Shown here piece after piece: positions 41,967 to 52,882 of a stretch of 64,000 bases of DNA; positions within the stretch are counted from its first letter, which is position 1, and every line of letters starts with the position of its first letter. The notes under the pieces were generated by a model. The model saw only the letters and a program-made list of their open reading frames with translations. It was not told where the DNA came from and ran no database searches. The position numbers and the translations under genes are program-made. Source of the stretch: Flavobacterium sp. CYK-55. Lineage in GTDB: Bacteria; Bacteroidota; Bacteroidia; Flavobacteriales; Flavobacteriaceae. The stretch is taken from positions 28,544-92,543 of the forward strand of contig NZ_JAHCDK010000013.1 in the NCBI RefSeq assembly GCF_018413465.1. Direction: 5' to 3'.

Positions 41967-44900
41967 ATGATACGCAAAAAATCCCTTTTAATTATTGGTT
42001 TATTATGGATGGGAATCGGTTCGGTTTCCGCTCAGAAATCGGCTATTTATACTTATTCATCAGATGATTTTGACCGTGCGGTGGCCTTGTACAAAGCAGC
42101 GCAATATCAGTCGGCGCAAATTATTTTTGATCGTGTTAAATCTCAAAGCAAAGATGCTGAAATTCAAGCGGATTGCGCTTTTTACAGCGCCAATTGCGGA
42201 ATTCATTTAGAACAACCTGATGCCGATGAACAAATCGAACATTTTGTACGCGATTACCCAACAAGTCCTAAGCAAAATGAGGCTTATTTGGGTGTTTCAC
42301 GATATTATTTTAATCAAGGCAAATTTCCACAAGCATTGGAATGGTCTGAAAAAGTAAATGAAAACACACTTGATTACGAAGATCAAGATCGTTATTATTT
42401 TCAGAAAGGGTATTGTCATTTTAGTGCCGGGCACAAAAAAGAAGCCGCTTCTTTTTTCAATAAAGTCATCAATTCAAAAGATTATGCTTCGCAAGCTAAA
42501 TACTACTTGGGCTTTATGGCATACGAAGGCAATGATTATAAAGAAGCTTCCAAATACTTTGAAGCAGTTGAAGGCGAAGAAAAATATGAAGAAAAACTTT
42601 CGTATTTCAAGGCAGATATGGCTTTTAAATCGGGTAATTTTCAAAAGGCGATTGAACTCGGCGTAAAAGCGCTTCCTAAATCAAACGCTCAAGAAAAATC
42701 AGAGCTTAATAAAATCATCGGCGAGAGTTATTTTAACCTCAAAGATTACAACAAAGCTCTACCTTATTTAAACGAATACAAAGGCAAAAAAGGCAAATGG
42801 AACAATACTGATTTTTATCAACTCGGTTATGTTTATTACCAAAAAGGCGATTTTGAAAACGCGATTTCGCAGTTTAATAAAATCATCGACGGAAACGATG
42901 CTGTAGCTCAAAATGCTTATTATCACTTAGGTGAAAGTTATTTTAAAACCAACAAAAAACAGCAGGCGCTCAATGCTTTCAAGAATGCTTCTGAGATGAG
43001 TTTTGATGTGAAAATTCAAGAAGATGCACATCTGAATTACGCCAAAATCAGCTACGAAATCGGGAATTCTTATCAGCCGGTTCCGGATGTTTTGTTTGCT
43101 TTTATTCAGAAATATCCGAATTCCCCGAGTAAAAATGAAATCGAAAATTTGCTCATCAATTCATACATCACCGCCAAAAATTACAAAGGCGCGCTTGATT
43201 TGCTCGAGAAAAACAAAACTTCAGCACAAAACAAAGCCGCTTATCAAAAAGTAACTTTATACCGCGGTTTAGAATTGTATACTGATGGCAATTATATCGA
43301 TGCTTTGGCAATGTTTAAAAAATCATTGTCACAACCGGTGGATGATCGTTTTTCGGCGCGCGCATCGTTCTGGAAAGGCGAAACAGAATACGGTTTGGAC
43401 AACTTTTCAGAATCGTTGGCCAGTTTTAAACAATTTGTCGGTTTTGCCCAAGCCAAAGATACACCTGAATACAAAAACAGTCACTATAACATGGCCTATG
43501 CTTATTTCAAACTTAAGGAATATGACCAAGCCGGTAATGAGTTTCAACTATACACCGAAAGTGCTAAAGATGATAAAGTTCGACTCAACGATGCTTATTT
43601 GCGTTTGGCCGATTGCCGATTTGTAATGGCTAAATATTGGCCGGCCATGGAAGCCTACAACAAAGTGGTTGAACTCAAAAGCGTTGATGCAGATTATGCC
43701 GCTTATCAAAAAGCCATCAGCTACGGATTTGTAGCGCGCAATGACAAAAAGATTGAAGACCTCAAAAAAGTAATTGCCAATTATCCAAAATCGCAATACC
43801 GAGATGATGCGATGTTTGAGCTAGGCAATACTTATGTAACCGAGAAAAAAAACGACGAAGCCATCAAAACCTACGATCAATTATTGGCTGAATCCAAAAC
43901 CGGAAACTACGCCTCAAAAGCCATTTTGCGTCAAGGTTTGGTGTATTACAATGCCGAGAACGATACTCAGGCTTTGAACAAATTTAAGAAGTTGGCGGCT
44001 GAATATCCGAAAAGCCCGGAAGCTGTTGAAGCTGTGGCCACTGCGCGTTTGATTTATCTTGACAACGGAAAAATCGACGAATACGCCACTTGGGTAAAAA
44101 CACTTGATTTTGTGGCGGTGACGGATGCAGAACTCGACAATGACACCTATGAAGCTGCTGAAAAGCAATATTTGCAAAACAACACCAAACAAGCGATTTC
44201 AAATTTGAGCGGATATGTATCTAAATTTCCGAATGGTGTACATGCCCTCAAAGCCAATTTCTATTTGGCGCAATCGTATTTTACAGATGGAAATCCTGAT
44301 AAATCTGTTGCTCACTATGAATTTGTCGCATCAAAACAACGCAACGAATTTACTGAACCATCACTCGCGCGTTTGGCTGAGATTTACCTCAAAAAAGACA
44401 ATACGGACAAATCAATTGCGATGCTCAAACGTTTGGAAACCGAAGCTGATTTTCCGCAGAACGTCACTTTTGCGCAATCCAATTTGATGAAAACCTATTA
44501 TGAAACCAAAGATTTTCCGTCTGCGGTAGTTTATGCCGAAAAAGTCATGGCCAATCCGAAAACTGATAACAAAGTCAAATCTGATGCGCAAATCATTGTG
44601 GCGCGTGCAGCCATTCAAACCGGAGACGAAGCCAAAGCGCGTGCGGCTTATGCCAAATTGCAAACCATTGCGCGTGGTGAATTGGCTGCCGAAGCTTTGT
44701 ATTACGACGCTTATTTTAAAAACAAAGATGGCAAGTTTGAAGCATCCAATACGGCGGTTCAGAAGTTGTCTAAAGATTATTCCGGATATAAATATTTTGG
44801 AGCCAAAGGCTTGGTGGTGATGGCCAAAAATTTTTACGGGCTTAAAGACAGTTTTCAAGCTACTTATATATTAGATAGCGTGATTAAGAACTTCACTACT

Positions 44901-44987
44901 TTTCCTGAAATTGTTGAAGAAGCGCAAAAAGAGTTGTCTGCCATCAAAGCGCAGGAAGCACAGACCAATTCATCCATTCAAAACTAA
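41967..44987 (+). CDS. Periplasmic tetratricopeptide-repeat protein (about 1000 aa)
   Basis: This 1006-residue protein has a signal peptide (MIRKKSLLIIGLLWMGIGSVSAQ) and then tetratricopeptide repeats almost to the C-terminus, for example FYQLGYVYYQKGDFENAISQF, AYYHLGESYFKTNKKQQALNAF and AMFELGNTYVTEKKNDEAI. Many helices match the tol-pal/YbgF-like or BamD-like TPR type. It probably scaffolds envelope complexes. An outer-membrane barrel gene follows after 70 bp, and this pairing suggests that the two work together. I chose the ATG at 41967 because it follows a -7 element and gives the signal peptide. Confidence 0.87.
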   Translation: MIRKKSLLIIGLLWMGIGSVSAQKSAIYTYSSDDFDRAVALYKAAQYQSAQIIFDRVKSQSKDAEIQADCAFYSANCGIHLEQPDADEQIEHFVRDYPTSPKQNEAYLGVSRYYFNQGKFPQALEWSEKVNENTLDYEDQDRYYFQKGYCHFSAGHKKEAASFFNKVINSKDYASQAKYYLGFMAYEGNDYKEASKYFEAVEGEEKYEEKLSYFKADMAFKSGNFQKAIELGVKALPKSNAQEKSELNKIIGESYFNLKDYNKALPYLNEYKGKKGKWNNTDFYQLGYVYYQKGDFENAISQFNKIIDGNDAVAQNAYYHLGESYFKTNKKQQALNAFKNASEMSFDVKIQEDAHLNYAKISYEIGNSYQPVPDVLFAFIQKYPNSPSKNEIENLLINSYITAKNYKGALDLLEKNKTSAQNKAAYQKVTLYRGLELYTDGNYIDALAMFKKSLSQPVDDRFSARASFWKGETEYGLDNFSESLASFKQFVGFAQAKDTPEYKNSHYNMAYAYFKLKEYDQAGNEFQLYTESAKDDKVRLNDAYLRLADCRFVMAKYWPAMEAYNKVVELKSVDADYAAYQKAISYGFVARNDKKIEDLKKVIANYPKSQYRDDAMFELGNTYVTEKKNDEAIKTYDQLLAESKTGNYASKAILRQGLVYYNAENDTQALNKFKKLAAEYPKSPEAVEAVATARLIYLDNGKIDEYATWVKTLDFVAVTDAELDNDTYEAAEKQYLQNNTKQAISNLSGYVSKFPNGVHALKANFYLAQSYFTDGNPDKSVAHYEFVASKQRNEFTEPSLARLAEIYLKKDNTDKSIAMLKRLETEADFPQNVTFAQSNLMKTYYETKDFPSAVVYAEKVMANPKTDNKVKSDAQIIVARAAIQTGDEAKARAAYAKLQTIARGELAAEALYYDAYFKNKDGKFEASNTAVQKLSKDYSGYKYFGAKGLVVMAKNFYGLKDSFQATYILDSVIKNFTTFPEIVEEAQKELSAIKAQEAQTNSSIQN

Positions 44988-44992
44988 AGCTA

Positions 44993-45041
44993 CTGAGCCG
45001 CTGAGATATTGAGCGCCTGAGATCAAACTCAGAAGCTTAGC
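44993..45041. repeat. 8-bp periodic CTnAG array between TPR and barrel genes
   Basis: CTGAG, CTGAG, TTGAG, CTGAG, CTCAG and CTTAG start at 44993, 45001, 45009, 45017, 45028 and 45036. The spacings are 8, 8, 8, 11 and 8 bp. The frame is outside both flanking genes. Confidence 0.6.
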
Positions 45042-45057
45042 AACTAAAATAAACAAT

Positions 45058-46809
45058 ATGAGAATCAAGATTCAATTTATATTACCGATTTTATTGATTG
45101 CTGGACAATTGTCGGCGCAGAAAAAAGACGAAAACATCGGAACAGAAGTGGTCAATGTAGTAAAACCTTACACTCCGACGATTTCAGATGCGTTTAAAGT
45201 TAAAGAAAATCCACCGCTTGAAGATGAGGATAATACCAAAAAAGAAACGATTAATTATTCTATTTTTTCGTTTCCGGTGGCTTCAACTTTTGTGCCTTCA
45301 AAAGGAAAAGCGGCCAACGTTGATAAAGAACAAAAGCAGCGTTTATACAGCAACTATGTAACCGGCGGAGTTGGAAGTTTTTTGAATCTTTTAGGCGAAT
45401 TATACGTTACCCAAGAAATTAGCGATACTGATTATGCTGCCGGTATGTTCAAGCATTTTTCGTCACTTTCTGATATTAAAGAATCTAAACTCGATAGCAA
45501 ATTTTCGAACACCGCGCTAGATCTAACATACGGAAGCCGCAAAAGCAAATATTCGTGGAATGCCGATTTAGGTTATCAGTTGCAGCGCCAATATTGGTAT
45601 GGTTTACCCGATGAATTCGGACAAGCTCTAACACCTACTGAAATCAATCAAGCCATTAGCCATATTGACCAATTGCAAACTTATCACAACTTTTCATTGG
45701 GTGGCAAAATCAAATTTAAAGAAAGCATTTTTAACGGCATGAATCTTAATTACAATCGTTTTTGGGATGCCTACAAATCAGCAGAAAACCGTTTGATTTT
45801 GCAACCAACCTTGAATTTTGATATGCTCAACAAACATGTAACGACAGAGTTTACGGTAGATCATCTCTCGGGTTCTTTTGACAAAGAGTACAGCGGTGCG
45901 GCCGGATATCAATACAGTTTTACCAATTTAGGCGTTTACCCGAGCTTTGGAATGAAAAAAGATGATTGGTCTTTCAGTATCGGAGCAGCTTTGGTGTATG
46001 GAATAGACAGCGAGCACAGCAACAGCGAACTTTTCTTTTATCCACGCGCCAATGCAACGCTCAAAATTGTCGATCAATACATGATGTTTTACACCGGAAT
46101 TGACGGCGGATTAGAGCAAAATTCATATCGCAGTTTAACGAATGAAAATTTATATGTTTCGCCAACGCTAACCATAGCACCAACCGATCGTCAGTATGAG
46201 GTTTACGCCGGACTCAAAGGAAAACTGGCCAGCAATATTAGTTACAACGTAAAAGGCGCTTTACTCAACGAGAAAAACAAACCGCTTTTTGTGGCCAATG
46301 ATTTTCATGATATTCCCGTCAATAAAGAAATGTATCAATACGGAAACTCATTCGGTATAACCTATGATTTGGTGCGCACTTTACGTTTGTTTGGCGAACT
46401 TAGAGCTGATTTTACCAAGAATATTTCAGCAGGTGTGAGCGGAACCTTCAACCAATACACCATGGATTATGAAGCCGAGCCTTGGAATTTACCGCAAATT
46501 GAACTTGCCGCCAACCTAGATGTCAACATTACTCCAAAATGGTACGCTGGTGCGAAAGTATTTTTTGTGGGCGACCGAAAAGACCGTCAAGCGAATTTAG
46601 ATATCATTAGTTTGGTGCCCATTGATTATACCAAAACAGTCAAAGCTTATTTTGATGCCAATGCGCATGTGGGTTATAAATACAGCGATCGTTTGACCGG
46701 ATTTTTACGATTGAATAATATCGGAAATCAAGCTTATGAGAAATGGTTGAATTATCCGGTGCAATCGTTTCAGATTTTACTCGGGGTCAATTATAAGTTT
46801 GATTTTTAA
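45058..46809 (+). CDS. Outer-membrane beta-barrel protein, TonB-receptor-like
   Basis: This 583-residue protein has a signal peptide (MRIKIQFILPILLIAGQLSAQ). A short N-terminal region (GTEVVNVVKPYTPTISDAFKV) leads into a beta-barrel of alternating aromatic strands (YGSRKSKYSWNADLGYQLQRQYWYG; FSLGGKIKFKESIFNGMNLNYN) ending in a C-terminal Phe (QILLGVNYKFDF), as outer-membrane barrels do. No full plug domain is visible, so it may be a TonB-receptor remnant or a receptor-like barrel without its plug. It lies 70 bp after the TPR gene and 17 bp before a GreA-like gene. Confidence 0.82.
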   Translation: MRIKIQFILPILLIAGQLSAQKKDENIGTEVVNVVKPYTPTISDAFKVKENPPLEDEDNTKKETINYSIFSFPVASTFVPSKGKAANVDKEQKQRLYSNYVTGGVGSFLNLLGELYVTQEISDTDYAAGMFKHFSSLSDIKESKLDSKFSNTALDLTYGSRKSKYSWNADLGYQLQRQYWYGLPDEFGQALTPTEINQAISHIDQLQTYHNFSLGGKIKFKESIFNGMNLNYNRFWDAYKSAENRLILQPTLNFDMLNKHVTTEFTVDHLSGSFDKEYSGAAGYQYSFTNLGVYPSFGMKKDDWSFSIGAALVYGIDSEHSNSELFFYPRANATLKIVDQYMMFYTGIDGGLEQNSYRSLTNENLYVSPTLTIAPTDRQYEVYAGLKGKLASNISYNVKGALLNEKNKPLFVANDFHDIPVNKEMYQYGNSFGITYDLVRTLRLFGELRADFTKNISAGVSGTFNQYTMDYEAEPWNLPQIELAANLDVNITPKWYAGAKVFFVGDRKDRQANLDIISLVPIDYTKTVKAYFDANAHVGYKYSDRLTGFLRLNNIGNQAYEKWLNYPVQSFQILLGVNYKFDF

Positions 46810-46826
46810 TTGTCAGTTGTTTAAAG

Positions 46827-47276
46827 ATGACTTTCAAGCAAAAAGTACTCGCGCAGCACAAACAATTGGTTCAAGATAAGATAGATGTGTTTCGTGACCG
46901 CATTGCCGAACTCGCACTTGATGCGCAAAACGATGCCAAAAGCTCAGCTGGTGACAAGCATGAAACCGCTTTGTCAATGATGCAACTTGAGCAAGAAAAA
47001 CTCAACGTCAAACTCGCAGAATATTTGGCTCAAAAAACACTTTTAGAGAAAATTAATCCTGAACTTACTTCTGAACGAATTGCTTTAGGAAGTTTAGTTC
47101 AAGCCAATAAAATGTGGTTGTTTTTATCTGCGGCGCTTCCTAAAATCACGGTAGACGAAAAGTCGATTATAGCTGTTTCGCTTCAGTCGCCACTCGGGCA
47201 AGTCTTGCTCGGACAAACGGTCGGTTTTTCGTTTGAAATTAATAAAACGCAGTATCTTATAGAAGAATGCCATTAA
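46827..47276 (+). CDS. GreA/GreB-like coiled-coil protein
   Basis: This 149-residue protein has an N-terminal coiled coil (KIDVFRDRIAELALDAQND; KHETALSMMQLEQEKLNVKLAEYL) and a C-terminal segment SPLGQVLLGQTVGFSFEI. The latter matches the GreA/GreB FKBP-like C-terminal motif (SPLGxALLGKxVGD). The basic patch and acidic tip usual for transcript cleavage factors are not obvious. In databases such flavobacterial proteins are sometimes labelled 3-oxoacyl-ACP synthase, which the sequence does not support. It follows the barrel gene by 17 bp and ends at a hairpin. Confidence 0.68.
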   Translation: MTFKQKVLAQHKQLVQDKIDVFRDRIAELALDAQNDAKSSAGDKHETALSMMQLEQEKLNVKLAEYLAQKTLLEKINPELTSERIALGSLVQANKMWLFLSAALPKITVDEKSIIAVSLQSPLGQVLLGQTVGFSFEINKTQYLIEECH

Positions 47277-47302
47277 GATAGATGGCTCATCAGTTATAAA
47301 TC

Positions 47303-47337
47303 ATGCCGTTTATGAATTGTAAGCGGCATTTCTTTTT
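47303..47337 (+). terminator. Hairpin terminator after the GreA-like gene
   Basis: ATGCCGT / GCGGCAT (one G.T) with TTA/TAA inner pairs is followed by TTTCTTTTTT. Confidence 0.65.
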
Positions 47338-47468
47338 TGAGGTAAATTAGTTTTAATTTTTCTGTTATTTTATAAATTAAGTTTTATAATGTAATTAAAT
47401 ATTATTTTTTGTTTTACATATTAAACTTAAATTTCATTTTTGCTTCACGAAAATTAAAAACAAATATT

Positions 47469-49142
47469 ATGTGCGGAATTGTTTGCGCCTTTGACTTAAA
47501 ACAAAAATCAGAAACCTTGCGTCCGAAAGTGCTTGAGATGGCCAAAATCATTCGTCATCGCGGCCCGGATTGGAGCGGAATTTACAGCAATGATAAAGCT
47601 ATTTTGGCTCATGAACGATTGGCAATTGTTGATCCGGCCTCCGGAAAGCAACCGCTTTTTAGCGAAGACCAAAAACTCATCTTGGCCGCCAATGGTGAAA
47701 TTTATAACCACAGAGCTTTGCGCAAACAATTTGACGGAAAATATACTTTTCAAACCCAATCAGATTGTGAAGTCATTTTGGCTTTGTATCGCGAAAAAGG
47801 CGTTCACTTTATGGATGAACTCAACGGTATTTTTGGTTTTGCCATTTACGATGCCGAAAACGACGAATACTTTATAGCGCGTGATCATATGGGCATCATT
47901 CCGCTCTATATGGGTTGGGATCAAAATGGAACTTTTTATGTAGCCTCTGAGCTCAAAGCTTTAGAAGGTCAATGCACCAAAATTGAATTGTTTCCACCCG
48001 GGCATTATTTGTCAAGCAAAGATGGCAAACTCGTTCCATGGTATCACCGCGAATGGACCGAATACGATGCAGTAAAAGACAATTCAACCAGCATTCAAGA
48101 ACTCAGAGAAGCTTTAGAGGCGGCGGTCCATCGTCAGTTGATGAGTGATGTTCCGTATGGTGTATTGCTTTCCGGCGGATTAGATTCATCGATTACATCA
48201 GCTATTGCTAAAAAATTCGCCCAAAAACGCATTGAAACCGACGATCAATCTGAAGCTTGGTATCCGCAATTGCATTCATTTGCGGTAGGATTAGAAGGTT
48301 CGCCTGATTTGGCAGCCGCCCGAAAAGTAGCCGATCATTTGGGTACGATTCACCACGAAATTAAATTCACCATTCAAGAAGGACTCGATGCCGTGCGCGA
48401 TGTGATTTACAATCTTGAAACCTATGATGTAACCACCGTTCGCGCCTCGACACCGATGTATTTAATGGCACGCGTGATTAAATCTATGGGCATTAAAATG
48501 GTTTTATCGGGTGAAGGCTCTGACGAATTATTTGGTGGATATTTATACTTTCACAAAGCGCCGAATGCCCAAGAATTCCACGAAGAAACCGTTCGAAAGT
48601 TGAGCAAACTGCATATGTATGATTGTTTGCGTGCCAACAAAAGTTTGGCGGCTTGGGGCATTGAAGGGCGCGTTCCGTTTTTAGACAAAGAATTTATGGA
48701 TGTAGCGATGCGCATCAACCCGCAAGATAAAATGATCAATGGCGAACGCATGGAAAAATGGGTTTTGAGAAAGGCTTTTGAAGATATGTTGCCCGAGAGC
48801 GTTGCTTGGCGCCAAAAAGAACAATTCAGCGATGGTGTGGGTTATAGCTGGATTGACACGCTCAAAGCTACGGTAGCGCGTGAAATCTCTGACGAGCAAT
48901 TGGCCAATGCGAAGTATAAATTTCCGTTGCAAACGCCAACATCAAAAGAAGAATATTATTACCGTTCTATTTTTAACGAACATTTTCCGAGCGATACAGC
49001 CGCCTTGTGTGTTCCGCAAGAAGCTAGTGTGGCTTGTAGTACCAAAATTGCTTTAGAGTGGGATGAGGCTTTTAAAAACCTCAATGATCCGTCGGGTAGA
49101 GCCGTGGCCAACGTGCACGACGACGCTTATGTAAAAGAATAA
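47469..49142 (+). CDS. asnB: Glutamine-hydrolysing asparagine synthetase B
   Basis: This 557-residue enzyme makes asparagine from aspartate, glutamine and ATP. The N-terminus MCGIVCAF exposes Cys2 as the glutaminase nucleophile after Met removal, which fixes the ATG at 47469 as the start. RHRGPDWSG, NGEIYNH and the PP-loop SGGLDSSITSAIA are intact, as is LSGEGSDELFGGY. It ends at a terminator whose T run touches the next gene. No clear TAnnTTTG upstream; CATTTTTG (47436-47443) is the nearest. Confidence 0.95.
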   Translation: MCGIVCAFDLKQKSETLRPKVLEMAKIIRHRGPDWSGIYSNDKAILAHERLAIVDPASGKQPLFSEDQKLILAANGEIYNHRALRKQFDGKYTFQTQSDCEVILALYREKGVHFMDELNGIFGFAIYDAENDEYFIARDHMGIIPLYMGWDQNGTFYVASELKALEGQCTKIELFPPGHYLSSKDGKLVPWYHREWTEYDAVKDNSTSIQELREALEAAVHRQLMSDVPYGVLLSGGLDSSITSAIAKKFAQKRIETDDQSEAWYPQLHSFAVGLEGSPDLAAARKVADHLGTIHHEIKFTIQEGLDAVRDVIYNLETYDVTTVRASTPMYLMARVIKSMGIKMVLSGEGSDELFGGYLYFHKAPNAQEFHEETVRKLSKLHMYDCLRANKSLAAWGIEGRVPFLDKEFMDVAMRINPQDKMINGERMEKWVLRKAFEDMLPESVAWRQKEQFSDGVGYSWIDTLKATVAREISDEQLANAKYKFPLQTPTSKEEYYYRSIFNEHFPSDTAALCVPQEASVACSTKIALEWDEAFKNLNDPSGRAVANVHDDAYVKE

Positions 49143-49190
49143 AATTGAGTTAGATAAATATTGTTTAAGTGTAATTAGTTAGTAATTTTA

Positions 49191-49224
49191 AAGCGTCGAG
49201 ATGAATGCTCTCGGCGCTTTTTTT
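49191..49224 (+). terminator. Terminator of asnB abutting the epimerase start
   Basis: AAGCGTCGAG / CTCGGCGCTT forms a 10-bp stem with one G.T, followed by a T run to 49224. The next gene begins at ATG 49225. An earlier in-frame ATG at 49201 lies in the loop. Confidence 0.82.
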
Positions 49225-50244
49225 ATGAGTTTTACGCTTTCTTTTCAGTTTTACGATTTACCGCTCAAACATCCGTTTACCATTTCGCGCTATACGGTGA
49301 ATATTCAGAAAACCGTGATTGTCACCATCTCTGACGGAACCATTTCCGGTTACGGCGAAGCTACCGCAAATCCGTATTATCACAGTACCCAAGAGCGTTT
49401 GCAACAAACTTTATCGCTTTTAAAACCCGTTGTTGATGCTGCTGAATTGATAGCGCCGCAAGATTTGTGGGCTCAAATGCGGCCGCTGGTGGGCGATGAT
49501 TATTTTGCGCTTTGTGCTGTGGATATGGCTTATTGGGATTATTACGCGCGAAAAAACAACAGAACATTGCGCAGTTATTGGTCTGAGAACGATGCTAAAA
49601 CGCCCATGACTTCTTATACCATTGGCATTGATTCGATTGAAGTGATGCAGCAAAAAATCCTCGAGCAACCTTGGCCTTTATACAAAATTAAACTCGGAAC
49701 GACTGATGATTTGGCCTTGCTCAAAAGCTTGCGCTCGGTAACTGATGCCGTTTTTAGAATTGACGCTAATTGCGCTTGGACGGCACAGCAAACTATTGAA
49801 TATGCACCTCTGTTGAAGGAACTCAACGTTGAGTTTATCGAACAACCGCTCAAAGCCGAAAATCTCACCGGAATGCAGTGGGTCAAGCAGTACTCAGTTT
49901 TGCCTGTTTTGGCCGATGAAAGTTGTCAGCAAGAAACTGATGTTGCAGTCTGTGCCGATGGTTTTCACGGCATCAATATCAAACTCATGAAATGCGGTGG
50001 AATCACTCCGGCTTTGCGGATGATTCATCATGCCCGAAAATTGGGTTTAAAAGTCATGGCGGGCTGTATGACCGAATCAACGGTAGGTATTTCTGGTTTG
50101 TGTCAGTTGGCGCCGCTTTTGGATTATCTCGATGCCGATGGAGCTTTGCTTTTGGCGCAAGATATCGCCACCGGTGTGCACTTTGAATCGGGTCAAATTC
50201 GCTATGCGCAAACGGCTGGAACCGGCGTGCAAATCAAGTCGTAA
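49225..50244 (+). CDS. L-Ala-D/L-Glu epimerase (dipeptide epimerase)
   Basis: This 339-residue enolase-superfamily enzyme epimerises dipeptides released from peptidoglycan. The paired catalytic lysines are in YKIKLGT and INIKLMKCGG. The metal ligands are in RIDANCAW (Asp), EFIEQPL (Glu) and LADESCQ (Asp), and the specificity segment GCMTESTVGI is also present. This fits the YcjG/YkfB group. The ATG at 49225 is preferred because the earlier ATG lies in the asnB terminator. With the T run touching the start codon, its mRNA is either leaderless from an unseen promoter or relies on read-through. Confidence 0.88.
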   Translation: MSFTLSFQFYDLPLKHPFTISRYTVNIQKTVIVTISDGTISGYGEATANPYYHSTQERLQQTLSLLKPVVDAAELIAPQDLWAQMRPLVGDDYFALCAVDMAYWDYYARKNNRTLRSYWSENDAKTPMTSYTIGIDSIEVMQQKILEQPWPLYKIKLGTTDDLALLKSLRSVTDAVFRIDANCAWTAQQTIEYAPLLKELNVEFIEQPLKAENLTGMQWVKQYSVLPVLADESCQQETDVAVCADGFHGINIKLMKCGGITPALRMIHHARKLGLKVMAGCMTESTVGISGLCQLAPLLDYLDADGALLLAQDIATGVHFESGQIRYAQTAGTGVQIKS

Positions 50245-50266
50245 AACATCAACATTTTGTTGATAA

Positions 50267-52303
<2,037 letters not shown>

Positions 52304-52322
52304 TTAATTACAATCGAATCTT

Positions 52323-52739
52323 ATGAAAACTAAAATTATAGGGTTGTCTGTTTTTGCTGTTCTTGTATTGACCAGTGCAACTTCAATCAAAACTGTTCAA
52401 TCAGACTTGTCAGAAAAATTGATCGGAACCTGGCAGTGGAATACGATCATCGATGCCGAAACAAAAGAAAGTATGGGGCTCGATATGGTCACTATGGGCA
52501 TGGCCAGCGAAGTGAAAACGGAATTCAAAAAGGATAAAACCTATATTGAAAGTAAACTCAAAAAAGGAACCACCGACTGGTCTAACTTAAGCGGCGAATG
52601 GAAAATAGAAGATGGCGATGTGCTGAATCTCAAAGCCAAAGACAAGTGGAGGCCGAGCAAGGTTGTGAAGATGTCTAATGATTCTTTGTTGCTTCAGATG
52701 AACCCGAAGATGCTCTTGTTGATGATCAAAAAGAAATAA
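52323..52739 (+). CDS. Exported lipocalin-like hypothetical protein
   Basis: This 138-residue protein has a signal peptide (MKTKIIGLSVFAVLVLTSAT). The body is predicted to be an eight-strand barrel like the lipocalin-like proteins of Bacteroidota: KLIGTWQWNTII near the N-terminus, LSGEWKIEDGDVLNLKAKDKW and SNDSLLLQMNPKMLLLMIKKK at the end. Ligand unknown. It follows gyrB by 19 bp and may be read through from it. A structured repeat element lies 36 bp downstream, before mdh. Confidence 0.72.
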   Translation: MKTKIIGLSVFAVLVLTSATSIKTVQSDLSEKLIGTWQWNTIIDAETKESMGLDMVTMGMASEVKTEFKKDKTYIESKLKKGTTDWSNLSGEWKIEDGDVLNLKAKDKWRPSKVVKMSNDSLLLQMNPKMLLLMIKKK

Positions 52740-52775
52740 CCGGAAGAGAAACAAGTAATATTAAGGATAACAATA

Positions 52776-52842
52776 CCCTAGCCCCGATAGAGCCGGTATC
52801 CTCGCAGCGTAGCGGAGAGATATAGGCGAAAGCGGGATTAGC
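52776..52842 (+). repeat. Dispersed structured element, copy A
   Basis: This 67-nt element has a 5' arm CTAGCCCCGATAGAGCCGGT, a tip CCTCGC-agcgta-GCGGAG, and a 3' arm GATATAGGCGAAAGCGGGAT then TAGC. CTAGCCCCG pairs with CGGGATTAG (one G.T, one C/A mismatch). It is in the same orientation as the flanking genes. It matches copies B and C in the arms but not in the tip. Confidence 0.75.
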
Positions 52843-52882
52843 TTCCAAAAAAAATAAAACAAAACGACTAAAATAATTTAAA

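Noticed and set aside
44412..44858. 148-residue minus-strand open frame inside the TPR gene
   Set aside because: It overlaps the long TPR coding sequence completely and has no family motifs or promoter.
46827..47276. Annotation as 3-oxoacyl-ACP synthase
   Set aside because: No Cys-His-His ketosynthase triad or thiolase fold fits in 149 residues; the coiled coil and the GreA-like SPLGQVLLG motif fit better.
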